Source of the DNA: Streptococcus pseudopneumoniae ATCC BAA-960 = CCUG 49455
GTDB lineage: Bacteria > Bacillota > Bacilli > Lactobacillales > Streptococcaceae
DNA: 64,000 nucleotides
Reading direction: 5' to 3'
Assembly (NCBI RefSeq): GCF_002087075.1
Contig: NZ_MWSM01000038.1
Span: 1-64,000 of the forward strand
The notes below the pieces were generated by a model that was not told the DNA's origin, made no database searches, and saw only the letters and a list, made by a program, of their open reading frames with translations. The position numbers were made by a program, and so were the translations under genes. Shown here piece after piece: positions 27,391-34,764 of this stretch (the first letter of the stretch is position 1; every line of letters starts with the position of its first letter).

Positions 27391-27582
27391 ATGGAACGCA
27401 TAATAGAAAGTTGGATTACTAGGGTAGAGAATTTTTACAGTTTGCAGTCAATTCCTGTGAAAGTATTCATTTTCATAGTTGGAGTAGTTGGGATTTATGC
27501 TTTAGGGACATTACTTTTAGGACCGGTTTATTGGGCGGGGCAGAAGTTTGGCGAAACAATTTACAATTATTTGTTTCAATAA
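27391..27582 (+). CDS. Small membrane protein, putative bacteriocin immunity
   Basis: 63 residues with one long hydrophobic helix (VFIFIVGVVGIYALGTLLLG) and no leader. ATG at 27391 follows GGAAGGAAGAGC. Position between two bacteriocin genes suggests immunity to the 27189 product; no family recognised. Confidence 0.6.
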   Translation: MERIIESWITRVENFYSLQSIPVKVFIFIVGVVGIYALGTLLLGPVYWAGQKFGETIYNYLFQ

Positions 27583-27611
27583 AAAATTATAGATAAAGAG
27601 GAACAGACATA

Positions 27612-27812
27612 ATGAATATGATAAAAATTGAAGAAAAATTTACAAGTCTTACAGAAAAAGATTTGGCAACAGTAGAGGGTGGTCGAGTGTCATGGAGAGG
27701 TAATATTAACATCGATGTCCACAAAGTGATTGATAGTACGGGAAGATTTTTCGGTGGTATCTATAATGCTGGTAGATCATTTGGGCGAAATGTTTACAAT
27801 GCATTTTATTAA
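27612..27812 (+). CDS. Bacteriocin-like peptide with double-glycine leader
   Basis: 66 residues. Leader ends LTEKDLATVEGG (24), mature of 42 starting RVSWRGNINIDV with a GRFFGGIYNAGRSFGRNVYNAFY tail containing GxxxG-like spacings. Such motifs occur in two-peptide bacteriocins. Ribosome site AGAGGAA. Another in-frame ATG two codons later is possible. Confidence 0.82.
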   Translation: MNMIKIEEKFTSLTEKDLATVEGGRVSWRGNINIDVHKVIDSTGRFFGGIYNAGRSFGRNVYNAFY

Positions 27813-27859
27813 TATAGTTTATTAAAATGAATATCATATATTATATTTTTGAATTCGTT

Positions 27860-27867
27860 TTCGAATA
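27860..27867 (+). promoter_or_regulatory. cin-box-like promoter 4
   Basis: GTTTTCGAATAGATAAATAAG, outside the tandem repeat, so the element is conserved independently. It lies 138 bases before the bacteriocin gene at 28005. A 13-codon ORF at 27891 (MIISVIQDLDETI) has no good ribosome site. Confidence 0.7.
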
Positions 27868-28004
27868 GATAAATAAGAGGAATACAGGGAATGATTATTT
27901 CAGTAATTCAAGATTTGGATGAAACAATTTAATAAACACTGCTATACCAAACTTGTCAAGTTTGCAACAAGACAAGCATTAAAATAAAAAAGGAGGCATT
28001 CGTT

Positions 28005-28235
28005 ATGAATACAAAAACGATGTCACAATTTGAAATTATGGATACTGAGATACTTGCTTGCCTTGAAGGTGGCGGATGCAATTGGGGAGATTTTGCCAAA
28101 GCAGGTGTTGGAGGAGGAGCAGCACGAGGTCTTCAGCTAGGAATTAAAACAGGAACATGGCAAGGTGCAGCAACTGGTGCTGCGGGAGGAGCTATATTTG
28201 GAGGTGTGGCCTATGCAGCGACATGTTGGTGGTAA
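28005..28235 (+). CDS. ThmA/BlpU-like bacteriocin precursor
   Basis: 76 residues. Leader MNTKTMSQFEIMDTEILACLEGG (23), mature of 53 starting GCNWGDFAKAG, with many glycines/alanines and GxxxG motifs (GAATGAAGGAIFGGVAYAATCWW) and two cysteines. Matches the blp/thermophilin two-peptide type. In pneumococcal genomes a BlpU gene sits just upstream of comA, and this may be its equivalent. Ribosome site AAAAAGGAGG. Confidence 0.87.
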   Translation: MNTKTMSQFEIMDTEILACLEGGGCNWGDFAKAGVGGGAARGLQLGIKTGTWQGAATGAAGGAIFGGVAYAATCWW

Positions 28236-28237
28236 TT

Positions 28238-28363
28238 ATGGATTTTAAAAGTTTTATTATTGGTTTAGTAGTTGGTATATTTGGTCCCTATATGGATGAT
28301 CTAATTAGAAAAAAATTTTTAAAGTCTTCGGAGAAGAAAACAGAAAAATTTGTCAAAAAATAA
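28238..28363 (+). CDS. 41-aa small membrane protein, putative immunity
   Basis: MDFKSFIIGLVVGIFG... one membrane helix and a lysine-rich tail (KSSEKKTEKFVKK). It starts two bases after the bacteriocin stop, so it is probably translationally coupled and could be its immunity protein. No family recognised. Confidence 0.6.
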   Translation: MDFKSFIIGLVVGIFGPYMDDLIRKKFLKSSEKKTEKFVKK

Positions 28364-28469
28364 TCAAAACGATAAATGATGAATCTGATTCAAAATTATC
28401 TTGCACATGTAAAGAGGACCATCTCTCCTCTTATCAGGTAAATAGGAATCTTGCAGTAGCGAATCAAAA

Positions 28470-28830
28470 AAGGAGTAACTATGAATCGTAATTTAGAACG
28501 GTGTTATCTATTCTGACTATGAATAGATCATACCAGAGGTGGCTTATAAATAGCGGGGACATTAGAAATTGAAGTAACTTTAAATAGGATGTCGTAAATG
28601 TTGCTATCAATGATTTATTTGTCCCAAGCTTGCCTAGGGTGTCAGTAAAAAATCAATTTCCTTTCAAAATAGCATATTTTTAGTAGGTAGGACGTTTGTT
28701 CTGCCTATTTTTTGCTAAAAAGTGCAGTTGAAGTGTCTATTTGCATCATTTGGAGTTTTACATGTATTTTTGATAAAAAATAGGTATAGAAATTAGGAAA
28801 GTTGAAGAAAAGGAATGAAGGAGGTCTTAG
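28470..28830 (+). repeat. Junction repeat, copy 1
   Basis: About 360 bases nearly identical to 35745-36108, covering the micro-ORF MNRNLERCYLF, the terminator TAGGTAGGAC...TTCTGCCTA and the following promoter-like sequence. The last part is also similar to 40805-40895 upstream of comA. Confidence 0.88.
28684..28713 (+). terminator. Terminator in junction repeat 1
   Basis: TAGGTAGGAC-GTTT-GTTCTGCCTA stem with two mismatched/wobble pairs, then TTTTTT. Confidence 0.75.
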
Positions 28831-28969
28831 TTTGTGATTTTTTACATACTTTTAAGGCTTGATGAACCAGTTTGAACTAATATATAATTGCTAGAAATTG
28901 AATACACTACTCCTTGAGGGCATTTTGCCCTTTTTTATATTTTACAATAAGTGTAAAAGGAGAGTTTTT

Positions 28970-29557
28970 ATGCGTTACGGTTATGTTCGAGTATCTACAA
29001 GAGAACAAAATATTGATAGGCAATTTTCAGCATTGGTAGAAAACAAATTATCAAAAGAGAATATTTTTATTGATTACGTTTCAGGAAAAGATTTTGACAG
29101 AATGGAATATCAAAAATTATTAACTACCTTGAAAGAAAATGATGAATTGGTTATTAAATCAATTGATAGGTTGGGAAGAAACTATGATGAAATTTTAGAA
29201 CAATGGCAAGCAATTACTAAGAAAAAGAAAGTAAATATAACTGTTTTAGATTTCCCCTTATTAAATACAAAGAATAGCAATGATAATATCACAGGAAAAC
29301 TAATCTCCGATATCGTTTTACAAGTCCTATCTTATGTGGCACAGTTTGAAAGAGAACAAATCAAACAAAGACAAATGGAAGGAATACGGGAAGCACAGAA
29401 AAAAGGGAAGAAATTCGGCAGACCAAAATTGGTTGTTCCGAATAATCTCCCTGATGTGATAGCTCAATATAAGAAAAAAGAAATAACCTTACGAGAAGGT
29501 GCAGACATCTTAGGAGTATCAAAAAGCACCTTTCACAATTGGATAAAAAATTCATAG
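28970..29557 (+). CDS. Serine recombinase (resolvase/invertase family)
   Basis: 195 residues. Catalytic N-terminus MRYGYVRVST with nucleophile Ser9, VSGKDFDRMEYQKLL, the motif IKSIDRLGRNYDEI, an E helix (ERE QIKQRQMEGI), and a C-terminal Hin-type HTH (KKGKKFGRPK...EITLREGADILGVSKSTFHNWI). It cuts and rejoins DNA at short dyad sites. Start at 28970 after AAAGGAGAG; the longer frame from 28898 is untypical. Three inverted repeats lie just downstream. More AT-rich than the backbone. Confidence 0.92.
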   Translation: MRYGYVRVSTREQNIDRQFSALVENKLSKENIFIDYVSGKDFDRMEYQKLLTTLKENDELVIKSIDRLGRNYDEILEQWQAITKKKKVNITVLDFPLLNTKNSNDNITGKLISDIVLQVLSYVAQFEREQIKQRQMEGIREAQKKGKKFGRPKLVVPNNLPDVIAQYKKKEITLREGADILGVSKSTFHNWIKNS

Positions 29558-29560
29558 TTC

Positions 29561-29718
29561 TTGTCAAAAAACCTAGGATTTTTTGGACAGAAAATACAGT
29601 CTATTTTAGAAGCGTTTTCGTTAGAAAAAAGGTTCTAAAATCCAGCATTTTGACCAATTATTATTACACTTCCATTTTATCAAGTTTGTCCAAAAAAGTC
29701 TAGATTTTAGGACAAACT
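29561..29718 (+). promoter_or_regulatory. Three dyad sites downstream of the recombinase, possible res/crossover region
   Basis: Site 1 (29561-29590) is a dyad around CCTAGG with TTGTC/GACAG ends. Site 2 is TTTTAGAA (29604-29611) against TTCTAAAA (29633-29640). Site 3 is AGTTTGTCC (29683-29691) against GGACAAACT (29710-29718) around TCTAGA. Sites 1 and 3 share TTGTC-C/A-AAAAAA-...CTAG...TTTT-GGACA. Serine recombinase sites have this form; their use here is inferred. Confidence 0.55.
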
Positions 29719-29755
29719 GATTATTTTACAATAAATAAAAATAGGGGGACACGAA

Positions 29756-30991
29756 ATGGACACCAAAGCTAAAAAGTTCACACTTGCAACGATTTCAGCT
29801 CTATCACTTCTTGGGGTAGGAATTGTTACATCACAATCAGTAGTTGCTAATGATAGGCTGGTTTCCACTCAAGCAATCAAAGGTCAATCCTACAATATCT
29901 TAAACTCTGAGGTCACTAGTACTTCTTCTGGTACTACTCTAGTTGGGATTGAAGGGACTTTCTTAACGCCAGATAAACAGGCTATCTTAGATCGTATCAA
30001 TGCTATTCGAAAAGAGGCAGCAGATGAAGGTCTAGTTACTAGCTATGTTCCGATCAAATGGTCAACTGAACTAGAAAAAACAGCCTTCGTTCGGGCAGCA
30101 GAAGCTTCTGTAACTAGGCATCATAAACGTTTATCTAATAAAGATATTTGGAGTGCCTGGCCTTCAGGGAATTTTTCACTAGCCGAAAACTTAGCTTGGA
30201 ACTATGATGGATTTATGACAGCTATTAATCAATGGTATGACGAAAAAGCAGATTACGTCAAATCTCGTAGTGGGGCAAGTGTATCTGGTCAAACTGGACA
30301 CTACGAATCCTTAATCAATTCAGAATTGACCTATATGGGTTTGGCAGCCTTTGAAAACCCTGTCACTCAAAATGGATGGATTACCGTTGCACAAAGTTTC
30401 GGAACATCATCTGGTGGCTCTGAAGAATTAGCTGGTGGTTATGGAAAGGCCATTCAATATACAGAAGCAAATTCTTCTCAGATTCAAACATTTGCGACTA
30501 AGGCGAATCTTTTTGACAAAGACTTGAAGGCAATCGGAACTCATACCAGTAAGAAAACAAAACAAGGTAAGTCTAACGGGACTAATAAACCAGGTTTCTT
30601 TTTTCAAATGCAAGATATTGGTAGGGGTATGGGTTTTTGGCGACAATCTGGTTCTCGTTGGTGGTTTATGCAACTTGATGGGTCTTACCCTTACAATCAG
30701 TGGGCAAAATTAGATAATATCTGGTATCACTTCGATAGTTCAGGTTGGATGCAAACTGGCTGGATAAAAGACAACGGCACGTGGTACTATCTCGACGGTT
30801 CAGGTGCTATGAAGACTGGTTGGTTCAAGGATAACGGTAGTTGGTATTATCTTGATAGCTCAGGTGCTATGAAAACAGGCTGGATGAAGGTATCTGGGAA
30901 ATGGTACTATGCCTATAGCTCTGGTGCCCTAGCAATCAATACGACTACACCAGACGGCTATCGCGTCAATTACAATGGAGAATGGGTATAG
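29756..30991 (+). CDS. CAP-domain choline-binding protein
   Basis: 411 residues. Signal peptide about 1-31 (LATISALSLLGVGIVTSQSVVAN), a CAP/SCP (cysteine-rich secretory/PR-1) domain at about 75-230 (ILDRINAIRKEAADEG, RAAEASVTRHHKRL, SLAENLAWNYDG, HYESLINSELTYMGLAAF), a linker, then five to six choline-binding repeats at about 295-411. The CAP domain is often found in secreted proteins of unknown activity. Ends GEWV. Its repeat block is nearly identical to that of the next gene. Confidence 0.86.
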   Translation: MDTKAKKFTLATISALSLLGVGIVTSQSVVANDRLVSTQAIKGQSYNILNSEVTSTSSGTTLVGIEGTFLTPDKQAILDRINAIRKEAADEGLVTSYVPIKWSTELEKTAFVRAAEASVTRHHKRLSNKDIWSAWPSGNFSLAENLAWNYDGFMTAINQWYDEKADYVKSRSGASVSGQTGHYESLINSELTYMGLAAFENPVTQNGWITVAQSFGTSSGGSEELAGGYGKAIQYTEANSSQIQTFATKANLFDKDLKAIGTHTSKKTKQGKSNGTNKPGFFFQMQDIGRGMGFWRQSGSRWWFMQLDGSYPYNQWAKLDNIWYHFDSSGWMQTGWIKDNGTWYYLDGSGAMKTGWFKDNGSWYYLDSSGAMKTGWMKVSGKWYYAYSSGALAINTTTPDGYRVNYNGEWV

Positions 30992-31037
30992 GATAAGATT
31001 ATAAAAAATAGATAAAAAGAAAAGGAATACAAAAATT

Positions 31038-32435
31038 ATGAAAAAAATCGTTTTAACGACTACAGCAGTTTTATCACTCCTAGCAACAGGAGCTACAATT
31101 TCAAGTGTCAATGCAGCAAGTGGCGTCCCGATGGTCAAGTTCTGGTCTCCTGCAGCTAATGCTTATGTTGAAGAACCTGCTCCTGGGTATCGTGATACAG
31201 ATTTAGTCGCAACAGATGTGACGCTTGTAGAAAAAAGAAAAGCACAACTTGGAGCATTTTCTGATGGTGAATTTACAACGGTTGATTGGGTAGATAATGC
31301 TTATAGACAAGAATTCTCTAAGCAATTTGCAAGTTTTGAATCCAACGGCATTGCTACATTCAACGGTAAAACAATTGTCTTTAAAGCAACAGACTATGGT
31401 ATCTATACCATGAAGTTTGAATTAAATGGTACTCTCTATAAGTTAACTGCTGATGTCAGAGAAAATCTAGGAAAAGGAGGTCCTTTTTACACTTATGTAA
31501 CCAAACTAGAAGTCTTATCAAATAATCAAGCAAATACTATCTCGAATACGAGTACTGAAAAACAAATAGAAGCAACAATTACAAAGGTTGAAATTCATCA
31601 TTTTGGATTTAATTTTGAAGGTGTACTCTCAGAGCCACTACAACACGGAGGAGATAATGCAGCTAGAGGAAATGTTACTCTAATTGATAAGGCTACCGGA
31701 AAGATTGTGTACCAACATAATAATGATGTCATCTTTAGTGGTCTAACTAATGACGTCAACGACCAATTTCTTTTGCCTTTAATTTATAGTAATAAATTTA
31801 AAGGGGATGTTTTCGATATCAGACAGTTTCCTGCCGGAACATACATCTTGGAGATGTCTGGAGAAGCTGGCTCTCCGCACGATCACTCAGTTGATAATAG
31901 AAAACGTGTCTTTAAAGTTAGAAAAGAGGTGACTATCGGAAATCCTTCAACAAATTCAAATACTAACACCACAACTCAATCAGGTTCGAATTCATCTAGC
32001 TCGTCAACTTCTACAAGTTCGTCATCTGGAAACTATTCTAACACGGATACAACCATGACGACCCATCAGTCTAAATCTACTTGGATGTATTCGAATGGTC
32101 GCTGGTGGTATAAACACGAAGATGGCACTTATACAACTAATGACTGGGAAAAAATCAATGGTGTTTGGTATCGTTTTGATAACTCTGGTTGGATGCAAAC
32201 TGGCTGGGTAAAAGACAACGGCACGTGGTACTATCTCGACGGCTCAGGTGCGATGAAGACAGGTTGGGTCAAAGATAACGGTAGCTGGTACTACCTTCAA
32301 GATTCAGGAGCTATGAAAACAGGCTGGATGAAAGTATCTGGCAAATGGTACTATGCCTATAGCTCTGGTGCACTCGCAATCAATACAACTACACCTGACG
32401 GTTATCGTGTCAGTTACAACGGTGAGTGGGTATAA
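31038..32435 (+). CDS. Choline-binding protein with unknown N-terminal domain
   Basis: 465 residues. Signal peptide 1-27 (LLATGATISSVNA), about 280 residues of unknown function (KFWSPAANAYVEEPAPGYRDTD..., ATITKVEIHHFGFNFEGVL, HDHSVDNRKRVFKVRK), a Ser/Thr-rich linker (about 312-345) and choline-binding repeats to the end (WYYLDGSGAMKTGW, WYYAYSSGALAINTTTPDGYR). 46 bases after the CAP gene, so probably one transcript. Surface-bound via phosphocholine; no enzyme motif recognised. Confidence 0.83.
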   Translation: MKKIVLTTTAVLSLLATGATISSVNAASGVPMVKFWSPAANAYVEEPAPGYRDTDLVATDVTLVEKRKAQLGAFSDGEFTTVDWVDNAYRQEFSKQFASFESNGIATFNGKTIVFKATDYGIYTMKFELNGTLYKLTADVRENLGKGGPFYTYVTKLEVLSNNQANTISNTSTEKQIEATITKVEIHHFGFNFEGVLSEPLQHGGDNAARGNVTLIDKATGKIVYQHNNDVIFSGLTNDVNDQFLLPLIYSNKFKGDVFDIRQFPAGTYILEMSGEAGSPHDHSVDNRKRVFKVRKEVTIGNPSTNSNTNTTTQSGSNSSSSSTSTSSSSGNYSNTDTTMTTHQSKSTWMYSNGRWWYKHEDGTYTTNDWEKINGVWYRFDNSGWMQTGWVKDNGTWYYLDGSGAMKTGWVKDNGSWYYLQDSGAMKTGWMKVSGKWYYAYSSGALAINTTTPDGYRVSYNGEWV

Positions 32436-32464
32436 AAACAATTTCAAATTGTAAGATTAAACAT

Positions 32465-33511
32465 ATGAAAAAATTATTTCTATTCAGTATTAGTATATTA
32501 GCTATCTCTATTTTAACGGCTTGCCAACATCAGAGTGAAAACACTTCTGCAACAAGTTCTGAAGCAATTGCTTCAAGTACTAGTTCAACTTTTTCTACAT
32601 CGGAAGAGAAGAAACCTGATTACACCCTATATAATCCTGTTCTTAAAGAATATGCCAAAGTATTAGATGGTTCGTCAACTTCACATACAGAGATCAATTC
32701 AAAAGCAAACTTAAAAAACACTTATCCTAAAGAATATTCTGGATTACAGTATAGCTTGTATGATTTAGACCAAGACGGTACGGACGAACTTTTGATTGCC
32801 CTAAAAATGGATTCTAACTATTACGATTTATTAGATATTCGAACTCTTAAAAATGGTGAAGTTATTCGACTGACCAATGCAGAAAACAATCTGGACTTTA
32901 TTGGAGAGCGAGTACATTTTAATCCTTTAGAAAATGGTTATTTTCAATTATCTACCCGAGTATCTACTAATCAAATCCAACTTAAACTATACAAGTTGAA
33001 TCAGGATGGAACACTGTTAGAACTAGTCATTGAATCAGATACAGAAGAGGGACTGGGGACAAAACCACCTTCCCTTGACATAAGATCTTTCTTTTGGAAA
33101 TCTGTCACAAGTCTTATAAATGGAGAAACAAGCCTTCCGTCAGAAAGTAAAGGGATGGATATTACTGCAATTCAAAATGGAGATTTTTCTAGTGTCGCAG
33201 GCACTTGGAGGAATCGTACAGGTATTGAATTTACTTTCGACAAAAATGGTTTAGTAAGTGATCATTCCAAGATTTCAATTGAACATGCTAAGGAAATTGA
33301 CCACTATCTCAAGGCAAGTTCTGTTTCTAAAGATGGAGGTGCTGGTGCAGCTATTGCCTTTTTACCAGCAGGAATCCCTATAACCATGTCTGTCACCTCT
33401 TCTTCAGATAATGGCTATACTGACTCGTCTGATATTACACAAGACCGCTTATGGTTTGGACACCAACTTATCAATGGTAGTACCGAGGGATTTTTTTACA
33501 AGGTAGAATAG
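32465..33511 (+). CDS. Lipoprotein of unknown function
   Basis: 348 residues. Lipoprotein signal with lipobox ILTAC (Cys about residue 20), a Ser/Thr-rich linker, then a domain containing a calcium-binding-like loop DLDQDGTDELLIAL and a C-terminal part (AGTWRNRTGIEFTFDKNGLV). The frame is open back to GTG 32426 but the signal peptide fixes the start at 32465, although its ribosome site is poor. Third gene after the two choline-binding proteins. Membrane-anchored, facing the wall. Confidence 0.8.
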   Translation: MKKLFLFSISILAISILTACQHQSENTSATSSEAIASSTSSTFSTSEEKKPDYTLYNPVLKEYAKVLDGSSTSHTEINSKANLKNTYPKEYSGLQYSLYDLDQDGTDELLIALKMDSNYYDLLDIRTLKNGEVIRLTNAENNLDFIGERVHFNPLENGYFQLSTRVSTNQIQLKLYKLNQDGTLLELVIESDTEEGLGTKPPSLDIRSFFWKSVTSLINGETSLPSESKGMDITAIQNGDFSSVAGTWRNRTGIEFTFDKNGLVSDHSKISIEHAKEIDHYLKASSVSKDGGAGAAIAFLPAGIPITMSVTSSSDNGYTDSSDITQDRLWFGHQLINGSTEGFFYKVE

Positions 33512-33536
33512 TTTTAATAGACTTACAAATTTATCA

Positions 33537-33577
33537 ATAAGAATGTCGGAAAATTTTCTGATATTCTTATTTTTTTG
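33537..33577 (+). terminator. Terminator before module copy 2
   Basis: AAGAATGTCGGAAAA/TTTTCTGATATTCTT stem plus seven T residues, the twin of 26457-26496. Confidence 0.87.
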
Positions 33578-33585
33578 ACTTCCTT

Positions 33586-33593
33586 TTCGAATA
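33586..33593 (+). promoter_or_regulatory. cin-box-like promoter 5
   Basis: CTTTTCGAATAGATAAGTAAG; first unit of copy 2. Confidence 0.7.
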
Positions 33594-33627
33594 GATAAGT
33601 AAGAGGAAAAAGAAAGGAGTCTGGTTT

Positions 33628-33678
33628 ATGTATCTACCGATTTTCTATTCATGGTACATTAAATTATTTTTTAAATAA
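33628..33678 (+). CDS. 16-aa hydrophobic micro-ORF, copy 3
   Basis: MYLPIFYSWYIKLFFK with codon TAC at Tyr10, unlike TAT in copy 1: a silent change. Ribosome site AAAGGAG. Confidence 0.65.
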   Translation: MYLPIFYSWYIKLFFK

Positions 33679-33711
33679 AATTTAATTTAGTTGTACATTT
33701 TCGAAATTTTT

Positions 33712-33719
33712 TTCGAATA
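33712..33719 (+). promoter_or_regulatory. cin-box-like promoter 6
   Basis: TTCGAATA, 126 bases after promoter 5. Confidence 0.7.
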
Positions 33720-33753
33720 GATAAGTAAGAGGAAAAGAAAAGGAGTTTGCTTC

Positions 33754-33804
33754 ATGTATCTACCGATTTTCTATTCATGGTATATTAAATTATTTTTCAA
33801 ATAA
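33754..33804 (+). CDS. 16-aa hydrophobic micro-ORF, copy 4
   Basis: MYLPIFYSWYIKLFFK, identical at DNA level to copy 1. Ribosome site AAAAGGAG. Confidence 0.65.
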   Translation: MYLPIFYSWYIKLFFK

Positions 33805-33837
33805 AATTTAATTTAGTTGTACATTTTCGAAATTTTT

Positions 33838-33845
33838 TTCGAATA
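33838..33845 (+). promoter_or_regulatory. cin-box-like promoter 7
   Basis: TTCGAATA, 126 bases after promoter 6. Confidence 0.7.
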
Positions 33846-33879
33846 GATAAGTAAGAGGAAAAAGAAAGGAGTTTGCTTT

Positions 33880-33930
33880 ATGTATCTACCAATTTTCTAT
33901 TCATGGTTCATTAAATTATTTTTTAAATAA
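33880..33930 (+). CDS. 16-aa hydrophobic micro-ORF, copy 5
   Basis: MYLPIFYSWFIKLFFK, identical to copy 2. Ribosome site AAAGGAG. Confidence 0.65.
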   Translation: MYLPIFYSWFIKLFFK

Positions 33931-33962
33931 AATTTAATTTAGTTGTACATTTTTGAAATTTT

Positions 33963-33970
33963 TTCGAATA
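33963..33970 (+). promoter_or_regulatory. cin-box-like promoter 8
   Basis: TTCGAATA, 125 bases after promoter 7, before the two-peptide genes of copy 2. Confidence 0.7.
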
Positions 33971-34003
33971 GATAAGTGAGAAGAAAAAGAAAGGAATAAA
34001 ATA

Positions 34004-34132
34004 ATGAAAGAACATTATTACGGATTTGTTGAGCTAACTTCGGAAGAATTGACCGATATTCAAGGTGGAGAAAGTTGGGTGAAGACCCTTGCAGATTGGT
34101 ACATTGGATTTCGTAGAGGTTTTGGTTTTTAG
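34004..34132 (+). CDS. Short double-glycine bacteriocin-like peptide, paralogue
   Basis: 42 residues, same leader as 26798 and a mature 20-mer differing at three positions (ESWVKTLADWYIGFRRGFGF). The conserved FRRGFGF end suggests selection on the mature peptide. Confidence 0.8.
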   Translation: MKEHYYGFVELTSEELTDIQGGESWVKTLADWYIGFRRGFGF

Positions 34133-34143
34133 GAGGATAAGCG

Positions 34144-34299
34144 ATGAATGAAATGAATGATAAGTATACTGTTGAGGTATTAAAGGAAAGCGACTTAGCC
34201 TTGCTGGTGGGTGGTAGCAAGGAAAGTTATCAACGGGGTCTAATTACAGGTCTATTGTTACGCGGTATATTTATTGGAACCCCATTTTTTAGAAGATAA
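34144..34299 (+). CDS. Short double-glycine peptide, diverged partner
   Basis: 51 residues. Leader almost identical to 26938 (ending DLALLVGG), but the 27-residue mature part (SKESYQRGLITGLLLRG...TPFFRR) differs strongly after the first ten residues. Such leader conservation with mature divergence is typical of bacteriocin diversification. Coupled to 34004. Confidence 0.78.
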   Translation: MNEMNDKYTVEVLKESDLALLVGGSKESYQRGLITGLLLRGIFIGTPFFRR

Positions 34300-34333
34300 G
34301 ATTTAGAAAAAATAGAACAAGAGGAGAAAAAAG

Positions 34334-34528
34334 ATGACAAATTTTGACAAAATGGAACAGAACTTTGTAGCTCTTACAGAAGAAGAGTTGATGGCTGTGG
34401 ATGGGGGAGCATTGCCTCTTGTAATCGCCGGAGTGTCTATCTGGAAGATAGGTGCAGCAGTAGCAGGTGGAGCAGCAGCGCTTTTTGCTGGAGGAGCAGC
34501 TTTGGGGTATTATGCGAATAGACCATAA
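34334..34528 (+). CDS. Class II bacteriocin-like peptide with double-glycine leader
   Basis: 64 residues. Leader MTNFDKMEQNFVALTEEELMAVDGG (25), mature of 39 with alanine/glycine-rich hydrophobic core (AGVSIWKIGAAVAGGAAALFAGGAALG) ending YYANRP. Resembles the pneumococcal Cib/Blp type. Ribosome site AAGAGGAGAAAAAAG. A small membrane protein gene follows. Confidence 0.86.
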   Translation: MTNFDKMEQNFVALTEEELMAVDGGALPLVIAGVSIWKIGAAVAGGAAALFAGGAALGYYANRP

Positions 34529-34555
34529 TCTGATTGTAGTCAGAGAGGCATTTCT

Positions 34556-34756
34556 ATGTTTTTAAAAAAAGAAGTGATATTATTAGGGGTATTGTTATCG
34601 CTACGTATTATTTTTACTATCGTTCAAATTTTAATTGATTATAAAATATTATCTGGACAGTATAGTATAAATTTTATGGATATTTCAGAAGTATTTACTT
34701 ATCCAATACTCATTTTAATCATTTACATAGCAATAAAATATAATACAAAGGAGTAA
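34556..34756 (+). CDS. Small membrane protein, putative immunity
   Basis: 66 residues, two hydrophobic helices (VILLGVLLSLRIIFTIVQILI and YPILILIIYIAI). Sits between two bacteriocin genes. No family recognised; immunity by position. Confidence 0.6.
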   Translation: MFLKKEVILLGVLLSLRIIFTIVQILIDYKILSGQYSINFMDISEVFTYPILILIIYIAIKYNTKE

Positions 34757-34764
34757 TGACGAAT

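Larger units (their letters stand above)
28364..28969 (+). other. 606-bp region without a supported gene; module junction copy 1
   Basis: Contains a hairpin AAGAGG/CCTCTT near 28419, an 11-codon ORF (28481, MNRNLERCYLF) with a good ribosome site but no known meaning, a terminator at 28684, and a comAB-promoter-like segment (GCAGTTGAA...TCATTTGGA, 28724-28754). An ORF at about 28816 (MKEVLVCDFLHTFKA) is a decayed start of the gene at 36097. 28470-28830 is repeated at 35745-36108. Confidence 0.7.
33529..34241 (+). repeat. Bacteriocin module, direct-repeat copy 2
   Basis: Near-identical to 26449-27035 but with three 126-bp promoter/micro-ORF units (33586, 33712, 33838) before the two-peptide genes. 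Confidence 0.9.

Noticed and set aside
27891..27932. 13-codon ORF MIISVIQDLDETI after cin-box-like promoter 4
   Set aside because: Weak ribosome site, no second copy and no conservation evidence; more likely a leader of the 28005 gene.
28481..28516. 11-codon ORF MNRNLERCYLF (also at 35764)
   Set aside because: Good ribosome site but both copies are within an almost identical repeat, so conservation says nothing about coding; it resembles a decayed leader of a double-glycine peptide.
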